A stretch of DNA of 64,000 bases from Rufibacter roseolus (GTDB taxonomy: Bacteria; Bacteroidota; Bacteroidia; Cytophagales; Hymenobacteraceae), in assembly GCF_017916365.1 (NCBI RefSeq), contig NZ_JAFMSU010000001.1, positions 1,240,001 to 1,304,000 of the forward strand, given 5' to 3'. Shown one piece after another: positions 1 to 8,704 of this stretch. How positions within the stretch are numbered: the stretch's first letter is position 1; each line of letters begins with the position of its first letter. A program made the translations under genes and the position numbers. A model generated the notes under the pieces. That model searched no databases. It saw nothing but the letters and a program-made list of their open reading frames with translations, and had not been told where the DNA came from.

Positions 1-2
1 TT

Positions 3-155
3 TCCATAATTACCAAAAACGGCCGGAAAACGCTCAGCAATAATCAACTCAAGATTACCGACGGTAATACCGAAAGTATAATAGAGTTTGAGGAAGAACT
101 CTTTGAGTCTAAGCTCAAAGAATATTTCGATATTGAAATAAAAAGCAGTCGCTAA
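3..155 (+). CDS. C-terminal end of an unidentified protein (partial)
   Basis: One frame is open from the left window edge to a TAA at 153-155, giving about 50 residues rich in Glu, Lys and Asn, ending in ...FDIEIKSSR. The other two frames of this strand stop within the first 45 bases. The charged, slightly amphipathic tail with no membrane segment suggests a soluble protein, but there is too little sequence to assign a family. The 90 bases to the next start are AT-rich and probably hold the promoter of the DUF1080 gene. Confidence 0.55.
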   Translation, partial: SIITKNGRKTLSNNQLKITDGNTESIIEFEEELFESKLKEYFDIEIKSSR

Positions 156-245
156 CAAAGTATAAACCCCAGCTAGGCAGACGCCGGTGCCGTCGTTTAT
201 TCAAATTGTTATCATCTAATTTAGTTTCTCGTTAAATACAAATTC

Positions 246-1523
246 ATGAAGAATATATTCGGGCTGCTGAGCCTATTTGCCCTGGCTATTCTGGCTTTCA
301 AACCTGCTGATGATATAACTGGTTCAGACCTCTCAGATGACAACGGCTGGGTGGAACTTATCAATGGGAAAGATTTAACTGGATGGAAAGCCACAGAGAA
401 CCCTGCTACCTGGTCAGTAACGGATGGCCTTTTCCAAGCCGACGGAAAACGGTCCCATCTGTTTTATGAAGGAGAATACCTAAAAGACGGTTTCAAAAAT
501 TTTGAACTGGAAGTGCAGGTGAAAACTTTCAGGCTGGCTAATACTGGCATCTATTTCCATACCAGGTACCAGGAAACAGGCTGGCCCAATAGCGGCCTGG
601 AAATACAGGTAAACAATACCCATATTGGAGAAGGGGACTATGTAGAACTCAAAAAAACGGCCAGCCTTTACGGGGTGCGGAATTTATACAAAACATTTGG
701 CCAGGATGGGGAATGGATGACGGTAAAAGCCCGGGTAGAAAGCAACCGTGTGCAGGTTTGGCTCAATGGCATGAAAACGGTTGACTACCTGCAGCCCGAG
801 AAAACATTTAAGACCGTTCCACGACTTGGAAAAGGAACGTTCTGTCTGCAGGGGCACGATACCTTGAGCAAAATGCAGTACAAAAGTTTTAGGGTGCGCC
901 GCTTGCCAGATGACGCCCGTTCTAACGCGGTTGCTCCTGTTCTGGGTGCCTGGCATGACAGCCTCGTAGTGCTGCAGGGCCGTCAGTTTGCTTTTATTGA
1001 TTTAAATCCAAAGACCACCTTGTCAGCAAAAGAACTTGCGGACTACCTATATACCACGGGCATCAATGTTTCCATGGTAAAAAGCCCTGCCTCTGCAAAA
1101 GAACTTGCAACAGCTAAAAATCTTCCCCTTTTTACCGGTATAAAAGTGACTGCTACAAACCAGGCAAAGGCTCAAGCATCAGCCGCGGACTATATTGTTG
1201 GTGAAAGCACTGATGTAAAGACGGCACAGGCATTGCTGAAAGGAAAGAAAATCAATATCTGGTCTCACAAGGGCAGAGCCCTGAACAACCCTATGGCCGC
1301 AGAACTGTTGGACTTGGCAAAGCAAAACAACATTGCCATTGAAATAGACAATATAAGCAAGAGCCCGTCGGTGGAGATCATAAAGATGGCGAAGGCCAAA
1401 GGCTGTAAATTCACATTCGCAGGACTGGTACCCGCTTCAAACATGCAAAAATCAATGTATGTGGCAAGGGCCATAAAAGAGGCGAATCTTACTTATAAAG
1501 ACCTTTACATTCCCAAATGGTAG
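246..1523 (+). CDS. DUF1080 (3-keto-disaccharide hydrolase-like) protein with C-terminal PHP-like domain
   Basis: The first ~20 residues form an export signal. Residues ~35-215 match the concanavalin-like DUF1080 fold: it opens WVELINGKDLTGW, continues through GIYFHTRYQ and GLEIQV, and ends KSFRVRRL. Characterised members hydrolyse or eliminate across 3-oxo-glycosides in the periplasm. Residues ~230-425 form a second domain. Its end (IAIEIDNISKSPSVEIIKMA, then CKFTFAG) resembles the last strands of PHP phosphoesterase folds, but I see none of the usual His/Asp metal ligands, so it may be non-catalytic. The protein is about 180 residues longer than the single-domain paralogue at 27492-28238. 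The gene stands alone, 132 bases before an amidase gene. Function is inferred from the fold; the substrate is unknown. Confidence 0.75.
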   Translation: MKNIFGLLSLFALAILAFKPADDITGSDLSDDNGWVELINGKDLTGWKATENPATWSVTDGLFQADGKRSHLFYEGEYLKDGFKNFELEVQVKTFRLANTGIYFHTRYQETGWPNSGLEIQVNNTHIGEGDYVELKKTASLYGVRNLYKTFGQDGEWMTVKARVESNRVQVWLNGMKTVDYLQPEKTFKTVPRLGKGTFCLQGHDTLSKMQYKSFRVRRLPDDARSNAVAPVLGAWHDSLVVLQGRQFAFIDLNPKTTLSAKELADYLYTTGINVSMVKSPASAKELATAKNLPLFTGIKVTATNQAKAQASAADYIVGESTDVKTAQALLKGKKINIWSHKGRALNNPMAAELLDLAKQNNIAIEIDNISKSPSVEIIKMAKAKGCKFTFAGLVPASNMQKSMYVARAIKEANLTYKDLYIPKW

Positions 1524-1655
1524 CACTTTTAGACAGGGCTTGATTCACCTTGGCTTTATGGTGCTTCAAAGCTATGCTGTGGACTAGAAACCAACGACAA
1601 GATGGTGTAAACGCCATGCTGCATTACCGGCTGTCATTCATTTAAATTAGCACTT

Positions 1656-3221
1656 ATGCGACTTTACTTCTCCAGGGTTCTTAGCATCTTCTTTTTATTG
1701 ATTCTGTTTAGTGCCTGTACCCGAACGGGTAAGACAGGAGCCGAAGTAGGCGGGCAATTCAACGTGGAGGAAGCGACGATTGCCGATATCCACACGGCTT
1801 TCAAAAATGGCACCTGTTCCTGTGAGCAATTGGTGAAAACCTACCTGCAGCGGATAGAAAAGTACGACCAGCCAACCAAATTAAACGCCATTGTCCTCAC
1901 CAACCCTAAGGCGCTCCAACTGGCCCGGGACCTGGATGCAGAATACCGGAAAACGAAAAAGCTGCGGCCGCTGCATTGCATTCCGCTCATTGTGAAAGAC
2001 AATTTCAATACCAAGGGCCTGCAAACCGCTGCGGGCTCGCTGGCGATGAAAGGCTTTGAGCCGGAGACCGATGCCTACCAGGTGCGGGTGTTGCAGGAAG
2101 CCGGCGCGCTGGTACTGGCAAAATCGAACATGGCCGAGTGGGCCTTCAGTCCCATGGTCTCCATCAGTTCCATCGCGGGCGAGACGCTGAACCCCTACAA
2201 TCTGGGGCATGTACCGGCCGGATCCAGCGGCGGAACGGCCGCAGCCGTGGCGGCCAACCTGGGCAGCGTGGGTTTGGGTTCTGATACCGGTAACTCCATT
2301 CGCGGCCCTTCTTCGCATAATGCCTTAGTGGGCTTCCGTTCTACGTTAGGCCTTACCAGCCGTGCGGGCATCGCCCCGCTTTATTTGCGCAACGACGTGG
2401 GCGGCCCCATGGCCCGGACGGTAGAAGACGCTACCCGGATACTGGAAGTGATTGCGGGTTACGACCCGGCTGACCCTTTAACAGAACACAGCCAGGGCAA
2501 GGTGCCGGTCAACTACCGCCAGTTCCTGGATAAGAACGGCTTGAAAGGCGCCCGCATTGGCGTGCTGCGGGTACTGAGTGACAAAGATCCCGATCCGCAG
2601 GTAAAAGCGTTGTTTGAAAAAGCCATTGCAGACCTCAAACGCCTGGGTGCCGAAATAGTAGATCCCTTCGAAGTCCCCAATTTTGCCGAGGTGAGCGAGG
2701 ACCAATGGTGTTCCGTTTTCCAGCATGATATAAACCAGTACCTGGCTTCTCTGGGACCCAAAGCACCGGTGAAAAATTTGCAGGAAGTGGCGGCCTCAGG
2801 CAAGTACTCGGCCTACATTAAAGAAAACTTAGAGTACGAACTGAGCCAGACTACCGCACCGGCTCCTGATGCCATCACCTGCGGCGATGCCTACCATGAT
2901 ACCCGCCGCATCGCTTTCCGGGAAGCAGTGACCGGAGCCATGAAAAAGTACCGGCTGGATGCAGTCATTTATCCCACCTGGAACCACCCTCCTGCCAAAG
3001 TGGGCGATTTCAAAGGCTACAAAGGTGACAACAGCCAGATCATTGCGCCACATACGGGCTTACCTGCCTTTACGGTACCCATGGGGTATACCTATGACAA
3101 CCTGCCTGCCGGGCTGCAGTTCCTGGGTGATCTATTCGCAGAACCCACGCTGATCAAGCTCACCTATTCTTATGAGCAGGGCACAAAGCACCGCAAGCCG
3201 CCGGTGCGGTTTAGTGAATAG
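1656..3221 (+). CDS. Amidase-signature family lipoprotein
   Basis: An amidase-signature hydrolase of ~521 residues carrying a lipoprotein signal (lipobox around FSACTRT), so probably membrane-anchored in the periplasm. The Ser-cisSer-Lys triad is visible: the lysine in [13 protein letters not shown], the cis-serine in AGSSGGT and the nucleophile in [13 protein letters not shown]. The last motif has Asn where GatA-type proteins usually have Gly (TGGS). The N-terminal region ([20 protein letters not shown] followed by YLQRIEKYD) is typical of secreted amidases related to peptide amidases rather than GatA. No GatB/C neighbours are present, so it is unlikely to act in tRNA amidation. The substrate, an amide or aryl amide, cannot be told. 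Confidence 0.88.
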   Translation: MRLYFSRVLSIFFLLILFSACTRTGKTGAEVGGQFNVEEATIADIHTAFKNGTCSCEQLVKTYLQRIEKYDQPTKLNAIVLTNPKALQLARDLDAEYRKTKKLRPLHCIPLIVKDNFNTKGLQTAAGSLAMKGFEPETDAYQVRVLQEAGALVLAKSNMAEWAFSPMVSISSIAGETLNPYNLGHVPAGSSGGTAAAVAANLGSVGLGSDTGNSIRGPSSHNALVGFRSTLGLTSRAGIAPLYLRNDVGGPMARTVEDATRILEVIAGYDPADPLTEHSQGKVPVNYRQFLDKNGLKGARIGVLRVLSDKDPDPQVKALFEKAIADLKRLGAEIVDPFEVPNFAEVSEDQWCSVFQHDINQYLASLGPKAPVKNLQEVAASGKYSAYIKENLEYELSQTTAPAPDAITCGDAYHDTRRIAFREAVTGAMKKYRLDAVIYPTWNHPPAKVGDFKGYKGDNSQIIAPHTGLPAFTVPMGYTYDNLPAGLQFLGDLFAEPTLIKLTYSYEQGTKHRKPPVRFSE

Positions 3222-3338
3222 CCAATAGCCTATGGGGTATTACCCCTGAAACGCCTCCACCAACCACAGGTAAACACCCTTCTTGGCCCACTGCCTGGTT
3301 GCGGTTGGTTCATAGTTGAATGTTAAAAGTTGACCCAA

Positions 3339-3782
3339 ATGATAGCTGAATTACATAAGCTTTATTCCCGTGATCTTGACAGGTTGAAGGCAGAGATGGA
3401 GGCATTCCAGGTTGAAAACAATCTTTGGAAGACAAAAGGAGAAGTAAAGAATTCCGCTGGTAATTTATGCTTGCATCTAAATGGTAACCTAAGGACCTTT
3501 ATTGGAAAGAACATAGGCAATAATGACTATGTGAGAAACCGCGATGCGGAATTTAGCTTAAAGGATGTTCCCAAAGGGATATTATTAGCGCAAACTGAGG
3601 AAACGAAAACCATTGTTTTGAGCACCTTGAGCCAATTGAGTCCAGAAGATTTGGAAGCACCTCACAAGGAAGAGGCCTTGGGATATCCTATGTCTAATGG
3701 ATTTTTCCTCATGCATTTGCTCGCGCACCTGTCTTACCATTTAGGGCAGATCAACTACCTGAGGCGAGTATTGGAAGAATAG
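3339..3782 (+). CDS. DinB-like four-helix-bundle protein
   Basis: A ~147-residue soluble all-helical protein. HLNGNLRTFIG early and HLLAHLSYHLGQINYLRRVL at the end place histidines as in the DinB/YfiT metal-binding triad. Family members bind a divalent metal and include thiol (bacillithiol or mycothiol) transferases, but most are of unknown function. The frame extends upstream only to a TTG at 3330; the ATG at 3339 is the more natural start. A second DinB-like gene lies at 4787-5290 with a methyltransferase gene between them, all on the plus strand, which may be a loose transcription unit. Confidence 0.8.
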   Translation: MIAELHKLYSRDLDRLKAEMEAFQVENNLWKTKGEVKNSAGNLCLHLNGNLRTFIGKNIGNNDYVRNRDAEFSLKDVPKGILLAQTEETKTIVLSTLSQLSPEDLEAPHKEEALGYPMSNGFFLMHLLAHLSYHLGQINYLRRVLEE

Positions 3783-3851
3783 TCGCAGCCCACCATACCT
3801 GTGCCGTAACACCGTCATTGCATAGCCTAAACCTTGAAGTCCCTACCAAAG

Positions 3852-4643
3852 ATGAAAAGGATCCACTTATTTGAATTTGAAGACTTTCCATGGTTCCCCA
3901 ATTGGCTCAGGGTTAGTTTAACCAGGTTGATGGTGGTGATGCACAGATTGCTAGGCACCCATAAAGACTTAGTTGAATTGGTGAACAAAGTCATGGCCTA
4001 TGCGCCCAAGCTCGCCATCATAGATTTATGCTCGGGCAGCGGAGGGGCTATGCTAGCCGTGGCGGAGACCCTGAGGGCAGAATATAGGCTGCAGGATCTA
4101 ACCCTGATCTTGACAGATCTGTACCCCAACAAAGAATTAGCCCACCAAATCAACACCCGCGGCAGCTCTTCTGTCGCCTATGTTACCAAACCCATAGATG
4201 CCGCCAATGTGCCCCCTGATCTGGTTGGGGTAAGAACCATGGTGTGCAGTTTCCACCATATGCCGCCGGGCACGGCAAGAAACATCCTGGTCAATGCCAA
4301 AGAAAGGAAACAGCCCATCTGCATCTATGAAATAAGCGACAACAGTTTCCCCATCTCGTTGTGGTGGGTAGCTTTGCCTTTGAATTTCATCGTGGCCTTT
4401 TTCATTACCCCGCTGGTGAGGCCTTTGACCTGGCAGCAGATGATCTTTACGTACCTGCTGCCCATTATTCCCTTTTTCTTCGCCTGGGACGGTGCCGTAT
4501 CTAACGCCCGGACCTATACCCTGCATGATCTGGATGTACTGCTGGAAGGCTTGGGTGCAGATGATTACAGGTGGGAGAAAGGGATCATCGGCGGCAAGGC
4601 CAAAAAAATGTATTTACTTGGTTTCCCGATGGCAAATCAATAG
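3852..4643 (+). CDS. Class I SAM-dependent methyltransferase-like protein
   Basis: Residues ~50-65 carry a clear SAM-binding motif I (AIIDLCSGSGGAMLAVAE), and LTLILTDLYPN fits the acidic end of strand 2. After the Rossmann half, residues ~165-215 are strongly hydrophobic (around SLWWVALPLNFIVAFFI and IFTYLLPIIPFFFAW), so the protein probably touches or crosses the membrane. The C-terminal GGKAKKMYLLGFP returns to a soluble strand. The open frame begins at a TTG 18 bases earlier; I prefer the ATG. The substrate is unknown. It sits between two DinB-like genes. Confidence 0.75.
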   Translation: MKRIHLFEFEDFPWFPNWLRVSLTRLMVVMHRLLGTHKDLVELVNKVMAYAPKLAIIDLCSGSGGAMLAVAETLRAEYRLQDLTLILTDLYPNKELAHQINTRGSSSVAYVTKPIDAANVPPDLVGVRTMVCSFHHMPPGTARNILVNAKERKQPICIYEISDNSFPISLWWVALPLNFIVAFFITPLVRPLTWQQMIFTYLLPIIPFFFAWDGAVSNARTYTLHDLDVLLEGLGADDYRWEKGIIGGKAKKMYLLGFPMANQ

Positions 4644-4786
4644 GGTTCCGGTTCCTGCCAAAGCTCCCACCTTAGCCAAGCCGTTGGAATGGAGATATGA
4701 CCTATCCTGGTGCCAAGGCTGAACTGAAAAGAAGTTGCCACCTAAGTGTTTTCTGCCTATTTTCTGTAAACTTCAATAAAACCCCC

Positions 4787-5290
4787 ATGCCCATGAATCT
4801 ACCACAGCAATTAGCCCGGCACCTGAGAGAAGTTCATTTCGGGGAGAACTGGACAGACGTCACCATAAGGGAACATGTTTCTGATATAACCTGGCAGCAG
4901 GCTACAGCCAAGATCTCTTCCCTCAACACCATCGCGGCTCTGGTGTACCATATCAATTACTATGTGAAAGCGGTATTGCGGGTATTAAGGGATGAACCCC
5001 TCAACGCCAAAGATGCCAACAGTTTCAACCATCCGGCTGTTGACTCACCGGAAGACTGGGAGAGATTGCTGCAAGAATCCTGGACCGATGCCGAAGACCT
5101 GGCCCAATTAGTGGAGCAGTTGCCGGAAAGCAAACTAGGTGAAACCTTTGTGGAGGAAAAATACGGCAGCTACTACCGCAACATCCAGGGGGTGATTGAG
5201 CATGCCCATTACCATTTAGGCCAGATAGTGCTGCTCAAAAAGCTGTTGTCCCAGCCGGCCGAGGCGAGTGTAACGCAAAGTGTCCATTGA
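4787..5290 (+). CDS. DinB-like family protein
   Basis: About 167 residues, all-helical. Metal-ligand histidines are visible in ALVYHINYYV and in the C-terminal EHAHYHLGQIVLLKKLL, the usual DinB/DUF1572 layout. The open frame starts 90 bases earlier at an ATG, but that N-terminal stretch is not family-like; MPMNLPQQLARHLREVHFG from the ATG at 4787 is the typical beginning. An in-frame ATG at 4793 is an equally possible start. The two DinB-like proteins of this region are distant from each other in sequence, so this is not a recent duplication. The molecular role is unknown. Confidence 0.8.
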   Translation: MPMNLPQQLARHLREVHFGENWTDVTIREHVSDITWQQATAKISSLNTIAALVYHINYYVKAVLRVLRDEPLNAKDANSFNHPAVDSPEDWERLLQESWTDAEDLAQLVEQLPESKLGETFVEEKYGSYYRNIQGVIEHAHYHLGQIVLLKKLLSQPAEASVTQSVH

Positions 5291-5375
5291 ATTTCTCTCT
5301 GCCAAAAGCAGCATTAGCCCTGTTCCTCAACCGGTAGGGAGCCGGCGAGTAGCGTTTCCATTTTAACTCCGTTTT

Positions 5376-5882
5376 ATGAAAATCCTCCTGGAAACAGAAA
5401 GATTAAGGCTGCGGGAGTTCACGCTCCAGGACACGGCTTTTATCATCGCCCTCATGAACAGTCCCGGGTGGCTGCAGTTCATAGGAGACCGAAACATCAA
5501 GACTCAGGAGCAAGCCAAGTTCTACCTGCAACACGGCCCCCTGAAAAGCTACTTGCAGTATGGGTACGGTTTGTCTTTGGTAGAGCGCAAAGAAGACGGC
5601 CAGCCTATTGGCATGTGCGGCCTGGTGAACCGGGATGGCTTACCACATCCCGATCTGGGCTTTGCCTTTCTCCCTGATTTCAGCGGACAGGGGTATGCCT
5701 ATGAGATGGCCAGCACCGTGGTGAAAGATGCCAGCACCCGCCTGCAAATCCCAACCATCCTGGCCATCACCGCCCCAGATAACGCAAGATCCATCCGGCT
5801 TCTGGAGAAAGTAGGGCTGAAACTCCAGAAGACCACCCGCTTGCCCAACAGCCAGGAAGACCTGCTGCTGTTCAGTAATTAA
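5376..5882 (+). CDS. GNAT family N-acetyltransferase (RimJ/RimL type)
   Basis: A 168-residue single-domain acetyltransferase. It begins with the typical ETERLRLREFTLQD and contains GMCGLVNRDG, PDLGFAFLPDFSGQGYAYEM (acetyl-CoA pyrophosphate loop in the FSGQGYA region) and APDNARSIRLLEKVGLK, the standard closing motif of the Acetyltransf_3 group. Members modify N-terminal amines of ribosomal proteins, antibiotics or small molecules; nothing here identifies the acceptor. The next gene starts 26 bases after the stop, so the two are probably co-transcribed. Confidence 0.9.
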   Translation: MKILLETERLRLREFTLQDTAFIIALMNSPGWLQFIGDRNIKTQEQAKFYLQHGPLKSYLQYGYGLSLVERKEDGQPIGMCGLVNRDGLPHPDLGFAFLPDFSGQGYAYEMASTVVKDASTRLQIPTILAITAPDNARSIRLLEKVGLKLQKTTRLPNSQEDLLLFSN

Positions 5883-5908
5883 TTCATTCCCATCAACCCA
5901 AAGGGCAG

Positions 5909-6307
5909 ATGACCGGCGAAACAGATTTAGCCACCATGCTGAGGACCTTAGAGCCCAAACTGAACCTCGGTGATTACGTCTTCTGCGTGGTGCAAGACCC
6001 GGCAAAGATAGACCTCACCCAGGCGCTCATGACTTTCCGGGAAGCCGAAGGCCTCACCGTGATCCTCAGAAAAGACCTCGCCGATGCGTTGCAGCTTGCC
6101 TATTCTCTTACTGCAGCTTGGATCACCCTAACAGTCCATTCCTCGCTGGCGGCAGTAGGCTTAACGGCGGCTTTCTCCCAAGCCCTGGCAAACAAAGGGA
6201 TAAGCTGTAACGTAGTAGCCGCTTTTTACCACGACCACATTTTTGTGGACAAACAGCACGCACAGGCCGCAATGAATGTTCTGAAGGACCTCTCCAAAAA
6301 AGCATAA
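5909..6307 (+). CDS. ACT domain-containing protein (DUF2241/ACT_7 type)
   Basis: A 132-residue cytosolic protein with two small ACT-like halves. The N-terminal TLEPKLNLGDYVFCVV is the hallmark of the DUF2241 group, followed by the partner-domain signature EGLTVILRKDLAD. The C-terminal half, with LTVHSSLAAVGLTAAFSQAL and NVVAAFYHDHIFVD, is the ACT_7 fold that usually binds an amino acid as an allosteric ligand. It is free-standing, without a catalytic domain, so it is probably a small ligand-binding regulator; the ligand is unknown. It follows a GNAT gene closely. Confidence 0.85.
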   Translation: MTGETDLATMLRTLEPKLNLGDYVFCVVQDPAKIDLTQALMTFREAEGLTVILRKDLADALQLAYSLTAAWITLTVHSSLAAVGLTAAFSQALANKGISCNVVAAFYHDHIFVDKQHAQAAMNVLKDLSKKA

Positions 6308-6823
6308 GCCCTGCTTCCCGCCAGGGGTCTGGGAGTTACCATCCCTGCCTGTTCAAGGCAGATTCTCCCCTCAAGGGATTTCACTTAAGCCGCAACGGTT
6401 TACGCCTGTTTTCCCAAAAATAGGCCCGAAACATAAAAGCTGGATCTGTGGTGAATGTTCCGGTGAATTGGTATCTTAGGTATTCCACTGAAAACAGGGA
6501 GTATTCCGAAGCGCGGTTTAGGCTGTTTTTAAAAAAATCGGATTAGAAACAGGAATCAGTTCTCGCTCAGAAGAGAAGTCAAAGCCTGCATGAAAACAAC
6601 CCAAGTTTCCGCTAAGCCTCATCACTCACTCACTCTCTCATTCTCTCACTCACTCATTCTACCAAACTAACAACCATTCTGCTGTTGTAATGCAATCTAT
6701 GCACCTGTAGAGGTTTGATGATGTGTAATTATTAATGTTTGTTCATTTTTTTTGAAACTATTTATGGTGTTTTGAGTTTTTACCTTCATATTTGATAATC
6801 GTTAATTAAAAGATGTAAGTATC
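6308..6823 (+). other. 516-base non-coding leader region upstream of asnB
   Basis: Gene-free stretch between the ACT gene and asnB. It holds a copy of the dispersed GCCTGTTTT...ATAGGCCC inverted repeat (6404-6432), a pyrimidine-rich CTCA/TCTC tract (6623-6660) lying inside a short open frame, and a very AT-rich 120 bases just before the asnB GTG. It is probably the asnB promoter and 5' leader. I found no convincing -33/-7 pair. Confidence 0.5.
6590..6670 (+). CDS. Possible 26-residue leader peptide upstream of asnB
   Basis: ATG at 6590 opens a 26-codon frame ending with TAA at 6670. The peptide starts MKTTQVSAKPHH and continues with a Ser/His/Leu-rich stretch, produced by the CTCACTCACTC low-complexity tract. 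Its position 150 bases upstream of asnB recalls the amino-acid leader peptides of Bacteroidota, but it contains only one Asn codon, no strong ribosome site, and no clear downstream attenuator hairpin. It may be a chance frame through a simple repeat. Confidence 0.25.
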   Translation: MKTTQVSAKPHHSLTLSFSHSLILPN

Positions 6824-8506
6824 GTGTGTGGAATTGTTTGTGCTTTCGATTTAAAAGAGTCATCTGAGGCGTTGCGGCCGCAGATTTTGGAAATGGCGAA
6901 GTGTATCCGGCACCGTGGACCGGATTGGAGCGGGATCTACAGCAATGAGAATGCGATCCTGGCGCATGAGCGGTTGGCCATTGTAGACCCTATCTCGGGG
7001 AAACAGCCTTTGTTCAGCCAGGACGGAAAACTGGTGCTGGCCGCCAACGGTGAGATCTATAACCACCTGCAACTGCGCGAAAAGCTCACTATCCCTTATA
7101 ATTTCCAGACCAATTCTGACTGCGAGGTCATTCTGGCGCTTTACAAAGAGAAAGGCACCCAGTTCCTGGATGACCTCAACGGCATCTTCGGCTTCGCTAT
7201 CTATGATATCGAGAACAACGAGTACCTCATCGCCCGCGACCACATGGGCATTATCCCGCTGTACATTGGCTGGGACCAGAACGGTACGTTCTACGTGGCC
7301 TCTGAATTGAAGGCCCTGGAAGGGAAATGTGCCAAAATAGAGTTGTTTCCTCCGGGCCATTACCTGTCCAGCAAAGAAGAAGGCTACCAGAAATGGTATG
7401 ACCGCGACTGGATGGAATACAAGAACGTAGCCGAGAACGAAACCAACATCCAGGCTTTGCGCGAGGCCTTGGAAGCCGCCGTGCACCGCCAGCTCATGAG
7501 CGATGTACCTTACGGGGTGCTGCTTTCCGGCGGACTGGATTCTTCCATCACCTCAGCCATTGCCAAGAAATACTCAGAAAGACGGGTGGAAACTAACGAC
7601 CAGGAAGCCGCCTGGTGGCCGCAGCTGCACTCCTTCGCCATCGGGTTGGAAGCTTCCCCAGATTTGGCCGCCGCGCAGAAAGTTGCCGATCACCTGGGCA
7701 CGATCCACCACGAAATCAAGTTCACCATCCAGGAAGGGATTGACGCCATCAAAGACGTGATCTACCACCTGGAGACCTATGACGTGACCACTGTGCGCGC
7801 GTCTACGCCCATGTACCTCATGGCCCGCGCCATCAAAGCCATGGGCATTAAAATGGTGCTCTCCGGCGAGGGCGCCGATGAGATTTTCGGGGGATACCTG
7901 TACTTCCACAAGGCACCTAACGCAAAGGCCTTCCACGAAGAGAACGTGCGCAAGCTGGAGAAGCTGCACATGTATGACTGCCTGCGCGCAAACAAATCCC
8001 TGGCCTCCTGGGGCATTGAGGGCCGCGTGCCGTTCCTGGACAAAGAATTCATGGATGTGGCCATGCGTATCAATCCGCAGGACAAAATGATCAACGGCGA
8101 ACGAATGGAGAAATGGGTGCTTCGCAAAGCGTTTGAAGACTATCTGCCCGCCAGCGTAGCGTGGCGCCAGAAAGAGCAGTTCTCAGACGGCGTAGGCTAC
8201 AACTGGATTGACACCCTCAAGGAAATGGTGAACGCCAAAGTGAGCGATGAGCAACTGGCCAATGCCCGTTTCCGGTTCCCCATCCAGACGCCTTCGTCCA
8301 AAGAGGAGTACTACTACCGGTCCATTTTCTCCAAGCACTTCCCCAGCGATGCCGCCGCGCTCTCGGTACCATCTGTGCCGTCTGTGGCCTGCAGCACGCC
8401 TGTCGCGTTGGAGTGGGATGCCTCCTTCAGAAACCTGAACGACCCATCGGGCAGAGCCGTGGCCAACGTCCACGCCAAAGCCTACCAGCAGGAAGTCTTG
8501 CAATAA
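6824..8506 (+). CDS. asnB: Asparagine synthetase B (glutamine-hydrolysing)
   Basis: Makes asparagine from aspartate, glutamine and ATP in the cytosol. The GTG start is fixed because the next codon must be the nucleophilic Cys of the class II glutaminase (M-CGIVCAF), and RHRGPDW follows as expected. The N-terminal glutaminase spans residues ~2-190; the synthetase domain begins with the PP-loop SGGLDSS at residues ~235-241 and continues with LSGEGADEIFGGYLYF and EGRVPFLDKEFM. Its 560 residues are close to the family norm. It appears monocistronic: a long AT-rich leader precedes it and a strong bidirectional terminator follows at 8527-8573. Confidence 0.96.
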   Translation: MCGIVCAFDLKESSEALRPQILEMAKCIRHRGPDWSGIYSNENAILAHERLAIVDPISGKQPLFSQDGKLVLAANGEIYNHLQLREKLTIPYNFQTNSDCEVILALYKEKGTQFLDDLNGIFGFAIYDIENNEYLIARDHMGIIPLYIGWDQNGTFYVASELKALEGKCAKIELFPPGHYLSSKEEGYQKWYDRDWMEYKNVAENETNIQALREALEAAVHRQLMSDVPYGVLLSGGLDSSITSAIAKKYSERRVETNDQEAAWWPQLHSFAIGLEASPDLAAAQKVADHLGTIHHEIKFTIQEGIDAIKDVIYHLETYDVTTVRASTPMYLMARAIKAMGIKMVLSGEGADEIFGGYLYFHKAPNAKAFHEENVRKLEKLHMYDCLRANKSLASWGIEGRVPFLDKEFMDVAMRINPQDKMINGERMEKWVLRKAFEDYLPASVAWRQKEQFSDGVGYNWIDTLKEMVNAKVSDEQLANARFRFPIQTPSSKEEYYYRSIFSKHFPSDAAALSVPSVPSVACSTPVALEWDASFRNLNDPSGRAVANVHAKAYQQEVLQ

Positions 8507-8526
8507 GCTTCTAGGCCCGAAGCCAT

Positions 8527-8575
8527 AAAACAGAACCGCCACCTGTTGTGAAAACAGGTGGCGGTTCTGTTTTTA
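8527..8575. terminator. Bidirectional terminator between asnB and the NmrA-like gene
   Basis: A perfect 21-bp stem (arms 8527-8547 and 8553-8573) with a five-base loop, GC-rich core and an A-run on one side and T-run on the other. It serves asnB on the plus strand and the convergent gene on the minus strand. Confidence 0.9.
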
Positions 8576-8704
8576 TACCGAATGCGAATAGAGCCTGTTT
8601 TTCAAAAATCCCCTCCAAAACAAAATCTCCCCCAAAAGCTGTTCTACAGCCAATTGCTTGAAAAGAGCCAGAAACAACCAGGCATCTCAACGGAAATGTA
8701 GTGC

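Noticed and set aside
1656-3221. Amidase considered as GatA
   Set aside because: It has a lipoprotein signal, an altered serine motif and no gatB or gatC neighbours.
6618-6660. CTCA-type tandem tract considered as a CRISPR array
   Set aside because: The units are 4 bases with no unique spacers, and no cas genes are present in the window.
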